64,000 nt of DNA from positions 4,883,275 through 4,947,274 of the forward strand of contig RPFO01000076.1 of NCBI GenBank assembly GCA_009746045.1, given 5' to 3'. The notes below the pieces were generated by a model that was not told where the DNA came from, did no database searches, and saw only the letters and a program-made list of their open reading frames with translations. Position 1 is the first letter of the stretch. Each line of letters starts with the position of its first letter. This document shows positions 32,533 through 42,600 of this stretch, in pieces. Position numbers and translations under genes: made by a program. The DNA is from Mesostigma viride (Eukaryota > Streptophyta > Mesostigmatophyceae > Mesostigmatales > Mesostigmataceae).

Positions 32533-34026
32533 CAGCTCAGCCTTCTCCTCCAGCTTGGTGAGAGCATCTGCAGGGTTGTCCACGCGCCCAGCCACATGTT
32601 CAATGTTAGCTAAGCAAGACATTTCCTTGAGCAACAAATAATCAAGGTCCCTGCTCCTGGCCAGCTGCCTGTGCACAAACTGCACCATGCCCATGCTGTC
32701 AGTTCTTACCAGTGTGTGCATCTGCAACCGACAGGAAGCCACTTGACATAGCTGGTAAAATAGCTCCCTCAAGTAAAGAGCAGTATGAAGCCCTTCACAG
32801 ATTGCCCTGCACTCAGCAATGTCACTGCTGGGAGTTACCCTGTTTTGCAACCGACTGTACCAGCAGACCAGAGAGGACTGTTCTTGCACCAGGGATATTA
32901 ATGCTGCTGCACGGCCCCTGACCTCTGTGACTTTCCTACTATCCATAGAACTGTCCACATAGAGCACCATGTCAAAAGGCCTGTACAAATCCAAAGGACC
33001 CAGCATGAGAGGGGGAGACATGCGAACAGCCTCTACCACTCTCTCAGCACCCACCTCAACCAGTTGGGAATCGGTCAACCGACTCAGTACCCACAGGTCA
33101 GGAGCACAAATGCTGGCCAGCCATGCCAACGTACCTCGTATTGTTGCACATCTGGCCTGGATGATGGGCTCCTGCAAGGCATCTATGATCTGCTGGGGAT
33201 AATCCTTACCACCCTCCAGCTTGATGGACCATGTACCCTGCTGATGGATCAAGGTTGCCTGCATTCCACAAAACACCATGGGCTCATTCGCAACCATGTA
33301 CTGGATCTTACCCAGTTCAAACCGTTTCTGGATCCTGGCCAGAGTCAACTCTCGCCAAGTGGGATGGCCCAGGAGATGCAGATCATCACCATGCAGGGAG
33401 GCAAACGCTGGCAGCCCCTCATAGCTACCCTGAAACAGACAAGGATCAACTGGAGAGACTGAGAGACCACAGACAGACCTGAGGTACTTCTCCAAGCTCT
33501 TCCATCAGATGATGGGACTTGATCTAAGGCCTTCCACGCCTTTGAGAATCCTCAGATACCTCGTCTTCAGCTCTGACCTCCACACTGCAGGCATGCACCT
33601 TAACAAAGAAAGGGGGTATTGTGCGCCAAGTATCCTGTGCTTCCTGCTGATCACCCTTAAGAAAAGCCCTCTTGAAATCTACCAACACAGAGCTATAGGG
33701 TATCCCCTTCTGCAGAAAAGACAAGTAAATGCACAACAAAATCCTCCATGTATCATGCAGCATCCCTGGTGTGTAAAGCTCCTCATCTGCTAACTGTCCA
33801 GTGCCATGGTACTCAGTCACAACTGGTCTAACATGTGGCACCTGCACGCCATCCACCTCCTTGAGCTTGAGGACAAACATCAACCTGAGCAGCTGGTGAT
33901 CCTCAGGGAGGACATCCACAGGTTCTGCACAGTTGGCAACTATCCACTCATGCCCAGAAGCAACAAAGCCAAGAGTCCATGCCTTCGCCATCTTGGGGCT
34001 TTGCATCATCTCCACTAGCTTGCGCC
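32533..34026 (-). pseudogene. Copia-2 reverse transcriptase and RNase H
   Basis: The C-terminal half of Copia-2 pol, joined on the minus strand to the protease fragment at 45.6-45.15 kb before the Gypsy insertion. The first frame (34,026-33,524) holds TPWRKLVEMMQ and motif A (LVDFKRAFLKG). The second (33,495-32,533) holds SVSPVDPCLFQ, motif C as LHGDDLHLL and RNase H (LYVDSS, SSDIAECRA, NPADALTKL). A frameshift separates the two. The last 25 or so codons present in Copia-1 are cut off by the CACTA-like insertion. Codons before 34,026 in the same open frame are Gypsy sequence, not Copia. Confidence 0.82.
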
Positions 34027-34030
34027 AAGG

Positions 34031-34171
34031 TGTCGCGTCTGCGTGCCACAATCTCCGGCGCCACCATGGCGGCTGGCCACTCAGCTTAATTTGGTAAAAC
34101 CCAAATGAGCTGAGCTGACGTGCCTGCCTTAACTGCATGCCCTGTGGGGTGGGCGAGGACCTGTCCCATGT
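34031..34171 (-). repeat. Outer copy of a 140-bp segment at the Gypsy-1 end
   Basis: Nearly identical to 35,426-35,565, which lies on the inner side of the left LTR. It begins TGTCGCG directly after the AAGG target duplication, so it belongs to the integrated element. The right LTR has no such copy. Confidence 0.85.
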
Positions 34172-34176
34172 TTAAT

Positions 34177-35423
34177 GAAAAGAGGGCTCTCAGCCGAGGA
34201 CAAGGAACTGTCCCTCGTGCCTGATGACCACCTTCTTGATCCCCTTGTGTACCGTCGCGTGCCGCGTTTGAATATCCTTGCTGGGGCGTTAGCTAGACGC
34301 TCCAACTACTCTAATTGCGACAATATGATGGTGCAAGAGGGTGCTTTTGCCTCCCCTGCTATAGAACAATGCTTTCACAACACACACTTTGCACAGTCTG
34401 ATGATGAAGCCGCACATGCGGAATTTATTGAGAAAGTTAATACAATTACAACACGTTGATAGTCTCAATATCGATGCACTCCATGCTCACGAGCCCGCAG
34501 TTAGGCAGCGCTCCATGACATGCTACCGGCCTTGCTCCCAAGGAAAGGGAGAAACACGAAGGCCACTAACGAGAGACTCGAAGAGACTACACGCTGCGTG
34601 AGAGTCCTCTTCGACTATGAACCAAACCATTCGTCATGCCACACGCATGACACACGCCACACTTGTCAGTCCAGCCAGGAATGCCAAAACTATCTTGCTG
34701 CCTGAACCATGCAAATAGAAACCGCATTCCAGTTGCCGTCCTGGCTTTCTACCACACATGCCAACAAAAGCAGGAAGGCATCCCGACAAATCTAAATTGC
34801 TACCCTGTTGCCGATCTCATCTCCTAGAGGCTCCGGCATTTCTGTCCCTGGGAATGTCCGGCATTGAGTCACGTCCACCAAGGTCGAAGCATAATATCCT
34901 TCAGACAATCTGCACGCTCACACCTTGCGTGTGAGTGGCCCAGCAAACATTGCGTCTAATCGTTCCTTTCTAGAAGAAATCCCTTTGTAGGGCTGCCAGC
35001 GATTTCGCATTCATTCCAGCGATCTGGCTCCGCACCGCAAATTGTCCTTTTCCATTTTCTGTCCAGTCCTCATAACGTTGACCCGCTATTCTACACCACA
35101 AAGACACCTGGCCTGTCAATAGCCTCGGCGCTGTTGAAGTCCAGCAGTCCAGCTTCAGCTCCAGCTGTCCACTAACACGCGTATGATCCTCTCGACGCTG
35201 CGCACTTGTGCTGCCGTCCGCTCAAGTCAGTGCTGCGCGCCCAGCTGTGCCTGGCCCGGCGCGCGTGCACGTACACTTTCGTCCGCTCTTATGCTGCAAG
35301 TGCTAGTGTCCCCCCCGGTCACTAGCCTTTGTCGAAAATGCGTAGAAAACAAATTCCTTGCGCACGTCACCGGTCTTGTGCATAGTGGGCGCCGCCCGGA
35401 TGACATAGCTCGCGTCCGTGACA
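34177..35423 (-). repeat. Gypsy-1 3' LTR (left)
   Basis: 1247 bp, begins TGAAAAG and ends GTGACA on the + strand. Small frames inside recur in the right copy and are not genes. The true element end lies 146 bases further left. Confidence 0.85.
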
Positions 35424-35425
35424 GC

Positions 35426-35565
35426 TGTCGCGTCTGCGTGCCACAATCTCCGGCGCCACCATGGCGGCTGGCCACTCAGCTTAATTTGGTAAAACCCAAA
35501 TGAGCTGAGCTGACGTGCCTGCCTTAACTGCATGCCCTGTGGGGTGGGCGAGGACCTGTCCCATG
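35426..35565 (-). repeat. Inner copy of the 140-bp segment
   Basis: Follows a G-rich run on the minus strand (GAGGGGGGGAA near 35,567-35,577), a plausible polypurine tract. It overlaps no recognised domain. Confidence 0.8.
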
Positions 35566-35594
35566 ATTCCCCCCCTCGCTGGCGACCGGCCCCA

Positions 35595-38500
35595 TCACGA
35601 AGACAGCGATCGTACCAAGACAAGGGCAGCGGTGACCGCAGTCAAGCTGCGGGAGGTAAACTGCGCAGCGGTGCACACTGGACAAAACCAATCCCCCTCC
35701 GGAATGCTGGTGACCACTGGCTGCAAGCACTGCATGTGCCAACCACAGTTACACTGATCACACAATAACATGGACTCCGCCTGATCGACCCGGTGACAAA
35801 CCTGACACTGGGCGTCCTTGACTCGGCGAGACGTGTGCGGTTGGAGGTCGTGGACCAAATTGGGCAGCGAGCAGGGACTGAGATTGCTGAGGTTGTCAGT
35901 CGTACGGCTCCCGTCGGCGCCCTCCAAAATTGCCACTCCCGATGGTTTGATAGCCACAATGCGCAAAATGGTGGGCCCCGCCTCCACATCCAAAGTGTGC
36001 TTCAGCTGAGTGCGCAGGAAAACATACTGCCCTGGCCTAAACCGCAGCTGGCGAGCCATGTATGCGCCCCCCCGGCGCTGAGCGTAACGCAGGGAGTCCC
36101 TGTGCTGAGCAATGAACAAGTTGTTCATCGCGATGGGCATGACCTTCTTAAAAGTCTCTGCCCTGGCCAGCACCTCAACCAAAAATTGCTGAGCGTTGTC
36201 GAAGGCCATGGGTTCGGGGTGCGCAACCTGTGCCTCCGTAGGCAAAAGAGGATTACGCCCGAACAGAAGGAAATACGGGGAGAAGGTAGCGAGAGACTCC
36301 TGGGGAGACATGCGATAACCCATGGCAATCCATGCCAACTCGCGATCCCACCTGGCCGACTCCGGCACCTGCAGGCTCCACTTGCGCAGCGCCTGCTTGA
36401 CGGTCTGCACCAATCTCTCAGCCAAACCATTGGCCTGAGGATGCTCCCGAGAAGTGCGACGGTGATCAATAAGACATCCATCCAGCAACTCCTGGAACTC
36501 ACCCCTGAACTCACCACCCTGGTCCGTGACTACCTCCGCGGGAGCCCCAAACCTGGTGATGATGTCTGCAAAATGCTTCGCTGTGGTAGCGGCATGCTTG
36601 TCAGCAATGGGGATCAACTCAACCCATTTGCTAAAGCTCTCCACGCATACCATGACATAGAGGTTGCCGTCAGGGCTCTCCTGAAACGGCCCGCACAGAT
36701 CGACGTGCCAGCGATAAAACAAGCCCTTGATGGGAAGCGACATCAGCTCCTTGGCACCATGATCTGCGCTAAAGTTAGCCTTGGTTCGAGCACACGGGAC
36801 ACAGCTGGCCACTACCTGGGCCACTGTGTGTCGCATGTTATTCCACCAATAGCTGGTCCGTACGAGGCTGAGCGTGCGATTGCCACCCAAGTGACCATAC
36901 CGCTCGTGGTACGCCTGCACTATAGCAACGCGCTTGTCAGGCGGTGGGACGACCACCCTACGCTTGCCCAACAGCTTGTACAAAACCCCATCTTCCCAAC
37001 CATAGGTTGCAGCCCTGTGCTGCACCCTGTTCAACTCCGTCGCCTTCTGAGCAGGAGTCCAATCGACTGGAGTAGGAGTCAAGACAGCACCCTGCACTTG
37101 CTCCAAAACTCGACCATCTAGCCAGATATCAGCGGTGTAGCAATCAGCAAGAGAGCTACGCGCTAAGAGAGCCTGCACAGCGATCAGCTGCTGCAGAGAA
37201 GGATCAATGTCAAAGGACAGAGACCTACCCTCTTCCATAGCGCACACAGCTTTGGATGGCGTGAATGGCGACGGCCGCACCGGGTCGTCGCTGATGCCGA
37301 AGTCCGCCACAGAGTACTCGACACTGCGCCACCACGCCTCCTCCTCATCGTCGGCCGCATACCCAGCAGCGTTCACAAAGACCACAGAACCAGACGAGCC
37401 CTCGGCACCCATGGCCCGGGCTCCAGTGTGGTCAACAGTGGTAGGCATGGCGTATCGGGATAGCACATCGGCGTTGACATGGTCCTTGCCGGCCCGATGC
37501 ACAATGGTCATGTGGTACTCCTGGATAATCATGGCCCATCGGGCGAGCTTACCCGTCAGGTTGGTGTTGGTCATTAGCCACTGAAGCGGCTGGTGGTCTG
37601 TCACCAGAGTAAACACGCGCCCAAATAAATACGGGCGAAAGTGCTTGATGGCCCACACCACAGCCAGTGCCTCCCCCTCATAGGAAGAATACCGGCTCTC
37701 CGCTGGGTTGTTGCTGCGACTAGCATAAGCAATAACGTGCTCGCGCCCATCACCATCCTTTTGCGCCAAGACCGCACCCAGTCCTACCTTGGACCAGTCG
37801 GTATATAACACAAATGGCAAAGCATAGTCAGGGGCGCGCAGAATCGGTGCCGACGTGAGCTCCTGCTTGATTGTCTCGATGGCGCGTTGCTGTGCGGGAC
37901 CCCACGCCCACACGCACCCCTTCTTGAGTAACTCGGTCAAGGGCTTCACCTTGCTGCTGAAGTTCTCAATGTAACCTCGGTAATAGCCAGCCAAACCCAA
38001 ATACGCCCGCACCCCTGAGACATCCGTGGGTACGGCGGCCTGCGCAATGGATTCGACCTTGGCGGCATCAGGCGTCCGGCCACCCGGCACAATCTGATGA
38101 CCAAGGAATGAGAGGGTCCGCTGGGCGAACTTGCACTTCTCAGGGTGCAGCCGCATATTATGCTCCTCGAGAGCCAAGCGAACCTGCTCCAAGTGCGCCA
38201 GGTGCTCCTCAAATGTCGCGCTAAAGACGATTACATCATCAATGTAACAAGCGGCGAAAGGAAGACCTGCAAGCACTTTGTCCATAGCTCGTTGGAAAAC
38301 AGCACTAGCGTTGCGGTGCCCAAAGGGCATGCGCACCCACTCATACAAATTGCCGCCCCCCCAGAATGCAAGCTTCCGCTGATCCTCCGGCGCAACTGCG
38401 ATCTGATGAAAGCCGCTACGCAGGTCCAGCGAGGACACAAACTTCACATGAGGAGATATCTTATCCAGGACATCATCCACACGTGGCATGGGGTAACGGT

Positions 38501-39623
38501 CCACGGGTGTGTGTGCATTCAGCAACCGCAGATCGGTGGCCATGCGCATACCCGTCCATGCCCCGGTGATAGCGTCCTTCTTGGGCGCAACGACAACGGC
38601 AGCAGCATAGCTGGAGGAAGATTGCCTGATGATACCGGCATCCTCTAACTCCTTGCATTGCTCGGCTACAAAATCCAACTCGGCCTGACTCAGGCGATGC
38701 TGGCGTCGGAACAAAGGAGTGTCAGTGTCCAATGGAACACGCATGGTCCCACCATTGAAACACCCCAGTTCATCACTTGTGAAAGCGAAGGCCCCCCTTG
38801 CAGTGCCTAGCCACTTTAGCATGGCTGAGCGCTGCGCATCAGAAAGGTGTTCGCCAATAGCCCAGGGGTGCGTATCCGCGGGATCACCCACAGCTACCGC
38901 ATGTGCCTCAAGATGCGGCGCCCTAGCCGCATCGTCGTGGAACAAGGAAAAGGCTGCCACACCTGGTGTGACACCCACCGCCGGAGCCTCGCGTGCCGCA
39001 CGGTGTATTACCCGATGCAGCGTGGGCTCGCCGGCCAGCACGGTGCTGGTCAGCAGGGCGGTCATGAGAATGATAGTCCACACCTGTCGCAGACGCCACC
39101 CCCATGCTGATGAAGTCCCCGTCGCTGCAGGGCGCTTCAGTTTGGCTGCGCGCGCCTCAACCTGCTGAGGCGGATTGGCTGGGGACGCCCCCCCAGACTG
39201 GCGCACGGCAACCGATGCAAGCAGCACATACCCGACCTGCAACACCGACATAGCCTGGCCTATCAAAGACCAGCGCTCACTCTCGAGCACGCCCGGCAGC
39301 GCCGAGGCCCCGACATGAAAACCCATGCTGGCCTCACGAAATTCTGCGGGTGGCTGCACCAACAGACCGGTGGTAGTGTCCCAAACGAGACCCTTACCCC
39401 GATCACGGTATGCTGTCGACCCTTGGTAACTGACCAGGGTCGGCAGTGCACACATGGGGCTCCCGACCCGGTTGACGCGTGCATACGGTGGGCGATCCTC
39501 GCTATCCACCTTCTGCGTGACTAGGTGGGAAGGCAATGCTACCTCCGCAGACACACTCGGATGCTGCCTTGCTACGGCCCCAAGACCGCCTGCACACCGG
39601 TCGCACACGCCACGTTGGTCCAA
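35595..39623 (-). CDS. Gypsy-1 pol: methyltransferase C-terminus, RT, RNase H, integrase, PHD finger
   Basis: A 1342-codon open frame. Residues up to about 140 are the C-terminal part of the C5-methyltransferase, with a motif X-like block SLIGQAMSV (about 119-127). A hydrophobic segment (181-198) could span a membrane. The reverse transcriptase follows (catalytic YIDDV at 460-464), then RNase H (LYTDWSKVGLGAV, Asp609). The integrase has a zinc-binding HHCC (His906, His911, Cys941, Cys944) and a DDE triad (Asp975, Asp1034, Glu1069). A PHD finger with complete C4HC3 ligands (CQVC, CDQC, HMQC, CPVC) ends the protein at residues 1273-1317 (35,673-35,807). PHD fingers bind histone H3 tails, so it may direct integration to particular chromatin. 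The first residues overlap the upstream frame by 52 bases; there is probably no independent start. Confidence 0.93.
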   Translation of the reverse strand: MDQRGVCDRCAGGLGAVARQHPSVSAEVALPSHLVTQKVDSEDRPPYARVNRVGSPMCALPTLVSYQGSTAYRDRGKGLVWDTTTGLLVQPPAEFREASMGFHVGASALPGVLESERWSLIGQAMSVLQVGYVLLASVAVRQSGGASPANPPQQVEARAAKLKRPAATGTSSAWGWRLRQVWTIILMTALLTSTVLAGEPTLHRVIHRAAREAPAVGVTPGVAAFSLFHDDAARAPHLEAHAVAVGDPADTHPWAIGEHLSDAQRSAMLKWLGTARGAFAFTSDELGCFNGGTMRVPLDTDTPLFRRQHRLSQAELDFVAEQCKELEDAGIIRQSSSSYAAAVVVAPKKDAITGAWTGMRMATDLRLLNAHTPVDRYPMPRVDDVLDKISPHVKFVSSLDLRSGFHQIAVAPEDQRKLAFWGGGNLYEWVRMPFGHRNASAVFQRAMDKVLAGLPFAACYIDDVIVFSATFEEHLAHLEQVRLALEEHNMRLHPEKCKFAQRTLSFLGHQIVPGGRTPDAAKVESIAQAAVPTDVSGVRAYLGLAGYYRGYIENFSSKVKPLTELLKKGCVWAWGPAQQRAIETIKQELTSAPILRAPDYALPFVLYTDWSKVGLGAVLAQKDGDGREHVIAYASRSNNPAESRYSSYEGEALAVVWAIKHFRPYLFGRVFTLVTDHQPLQWLMTNTNLTGKLARWAMIIQEYHMTIVHRAGKDHVNADVLSRYAMPTTVDHTGARAMGAEGSSGSVVFVNAAGYAADDEEEAWWRSVEYSVADFGISDDPVRPSPFTPSKAVCAMEEGRSLSFDIDPSLQQLIAVQALLARSSLADCYTADIWLDGRVLEQVQGAVLTPTPVDWTPAQKATELNRVQHRAATYGWEDGVLYKLLGKRRVVVPPPDKRVAIVQAYHERYGHLGGNRTLSLVRTSYWWNNMRHTVAQVVASCVPCARTKANFSADHGAKELMSLPIKGLFYRWHVDLCGPFQESPDGNLYVMVCVESFSKWVELIPIADKHAATTAKHFADIITRFGAPAEVVTDQGGEFRGEFQELLDGCLIDHRRTSREHPQANGLAERLVQTVKQALRKWSLQVPESARWDRELAWIAMGYRMSPQESLATFSPYFLLFGRNPLLPTEAQVAHPEPMAFDNAQQFLVEVLARAETFKKVMPIAMNNLFIAQHRDSLRYAQRRGGAYMARQLRFRPGQYVFLRTQLKHTLDVEAGPTILRIVAIKPSGVAILEGADGSRTTDNLSNLSPCSLPNLVHDLQPHTSRRVKDAQCQVCHRVDQAESMLLCDQCNCGWHMQCLQPVVTSIPEGDWFCPVCTAAQFTSRSLTAVTAALVLVRSLSS

Positions 39624-42600
39624 TAGGCACGCAAACGATGCGTGAGCCCACCCAGCCCTGCGTTGTCACACACGATGGGCTCCCCCAGGAGTGCCACGAT
39701 TGTAGCCCAGTCCTCCCGCACCGCCTGATGTGGGCTGTCACCCGCCACAACGTTCTCAAACAGATACGCAGGCGGATGGGGCTGACGCGACTGCAACAGT
39801 CCCACCACACGCAACAGTTCCCAGAACAGCGCGCTACGCGGATCGGCTAGCCCCCGCCCTTGCCCTGCCTGGCTCAGGCCCTGGCACTCCCAACCCGCAA
39901 TTACCAAGTCGATGGCATGATGCCTGCGCAACAACTGCTGCACCTGCACCTCACCGATGGCTCGGATATCTTGAGGACATTCCCCAAACGGGTCACGCCA
40001 TGCTGATGGCGGAAACTGCGCGGGATACTCTCGCGACAACACGCCACAGTGACTGAAGTACACCTGACGCGCCTTGTGCGATGGCTCTACCGCGATGAGT
40101 TTACGGCACACGCCGCCTGCGGCCAAAAAGCCTGCAATGCCCCCTCCGATCCCCGCAAACAGTTCCAACACTACCGCACCCTTGGCAAAATCAGGGGCCT
40201 GCGGTAAGATTGCAGCAGAAAAATTACCTTGGGCCTCCGAGACACCCGGTTGCACCAAAGTGAGGCCATGGCTGGCCATCTGAGGAATGGTGATGACGGC
40301 TTCAGTCACCCGCTTGCGCATAGCCAGCTGCCGCGTGGACGTCACAGCATCCAGCGACCACTGCGTGCGCATCTTGGCAATGCTCGCCGTTGGCTGAGGC
40401 AGCACCGTCCGATGCTTGTCCCACGCCGATGAGCCCGCCGCCCGTACCTCCACCATGCTGACCTCCACCACGCCCGCAGCCGCGGAAGGGTTGAGGCGTG
40501 CAGCCCCGGCTGAAGAACTGAAGCATGAGACCGGCACACTGGCCCGCTTCAGGCCAGCCCCATCCCAATCAGGGATGTAAGATGCCTCCTCCGCCCTATA
40601 GTCCACCTGAACCATGGCGCGAGCAAGGACATCCACCCCGAGTAGTGCGGAATATCCACACTTGTTGACCACCAGCGCATACGCGGACACGGTGGTCATG
40701 CTAGAGGCGCGCAACGGATTGAAAATCACGTTGACTTTAACCGCCGTCATAGCGTACGGCTTACTAGCCGGACCCTGCCAACCTGACACAGACACGGGGC
40801 TTTCCACTAAGCCACCGTTCTCGTAGGTCAGGTTCAGCATGGTGGCCAAGTCTGTGCTGATGACTAGCGGCTGAGCACCGCTATCAAGCTTGACTGCGCC
40901 AACCAACGGACATGTCACCATGTCGCTCCATACATCTCCACAGGCTCCAACTGCTTGGAACGCTATGGACGGCTCACCATTGGGGTATGGAACCACCGTG
41001 GGAACCTGGGGAACTGCACTAGTGCGCTGCTGGCTACTTGTGCTGACCACTCCCGCTTGCACCACGGGCACTGCGGCTTCTACCGGCTGACGCCCGTAGG
41101 TGACGGACTCAGAATTGCGCAAGGTGCGCACATCATGCCCATCTGCGAACAACTGGATCTCGGACACAACCGACCCCAGCCACTCAACCCCCTTCTGCCC
41201 GAAGGTGTCGACCACCTGCCGTGCTGAAAACATGGGTACGTCCACAATGAACGGCATTGGGTACACAGGCGCCAATCGCCTACGCTGCTCCAGCCCAGCA
41301 GGGTTCGCATGCTCAAAAGCAGATTGCACCCCAGCCAGCGGCATGGAAAAGGACGCGGGCAACTGCCCGGCAGGCAACATGGGTGCCTGCTGAAAAGAAA
41401 GCGGGCTGCGTGCCTGCTTGCCTTTGGTAGCCTCCGCAGCGTTGATCTCGACGTCACCCGGCATGGGCGCCCAGAATGGGTCCTCCCGGTACACCGTCGC
41501 GAATTGGTTGGGGGGCGCCGTCGCCTCCTCACCATGCTTGATGGCAGCCACCTGGGCTTCCATCGAGTCGGTCTTGCCCGCCATCTCGGCGAAGTGGACC
41601 GTCTTGATGCCCGCGGCTGGACACTTGTTCATCAGGTGCCACTTCGTGTCTGCCCCATGCGGCTTCGTGCAGCGGCTTGGACACTCGCGACTAAGGTGCC
41701 CATCCTTGTCGCAAAGGTAACATTTACCGCGTGACGGGGTGGGTGCGCCCAGCGCGCCTTGCACGCCCTGCGCCTCCTGAGTCCCATCCGATGACGGCGG
41801 ACGACCGCCTCCGCCTCGACCACCACCGCGACCCCGACCACCGTAGCCACTGCCGCCGCCACCACGACTGACACCGCCACTGCCACCCTGACCGCCACCG
41901 CCGCTGCCCCCGTGACCGGCGTTGCCACCACCCTGAGTGCCGACATATTCACCGCGCCCCGCACCAGGCAGCCGCTGGCCACCCTTGACCGCGATGGCCT
42001 TCTCCATCTCAGCCATCTTCTTGCGCATCTCAGCCAGCTCAGACGAGATACCCTTCTCGCCTTCCGCACGCTTCCTGAGCAGCCGCTTGAATGCTGCACA
42101 GAGAGTCACCAAAGTCCACTCCCCACCGGGCGGCTCCGGAAGATCGATGGCCAGCAGGGGCACTGCACTCCGCCATAACCGGCAAGCCTTGGTCTGCGTA
42201 TAATCAGGCACTTTGCCCGCAAACGCGAGAAGCCGGTCAAGGGAGAAAGCCGGATCCTCACCCTCGGCGACGGTGAACGCTCCATTCCATTCCGCGATGG
42301 CCTTGACGTGCTCAACTGGGTACTCCAGCCGCAGTTGCTGCCACAGCTGCTCTGCCGGGTCGACATCGAAGATGATCGAGTCGAGATCCGGTGTGCCCAT
42401 GTCCGTGAGCGCAAACCATATGTCCGTGCGATGACATCGGTCCACGAGCGCTCGGTAATGCTGGACCAAAACCTGGACCTTCTTCTTGGTCAGGTCATGG
42501 AAAAAAAGGTGAATAAAATCCATCACCATCTCATGGCGAAGAGGATACCCCGAGGCATAACGATAAGTGTTACAATGAGCTCGGAAGAGCTCATAGGCTT

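Noticed and set aside
35793-37121. 442-codon + strand frame opposite the Gypsy-1 integrase
   Set aside because: Shadow of the pol frame; the minus strand has the full DDE integrase and no domain is seen on the + strand.
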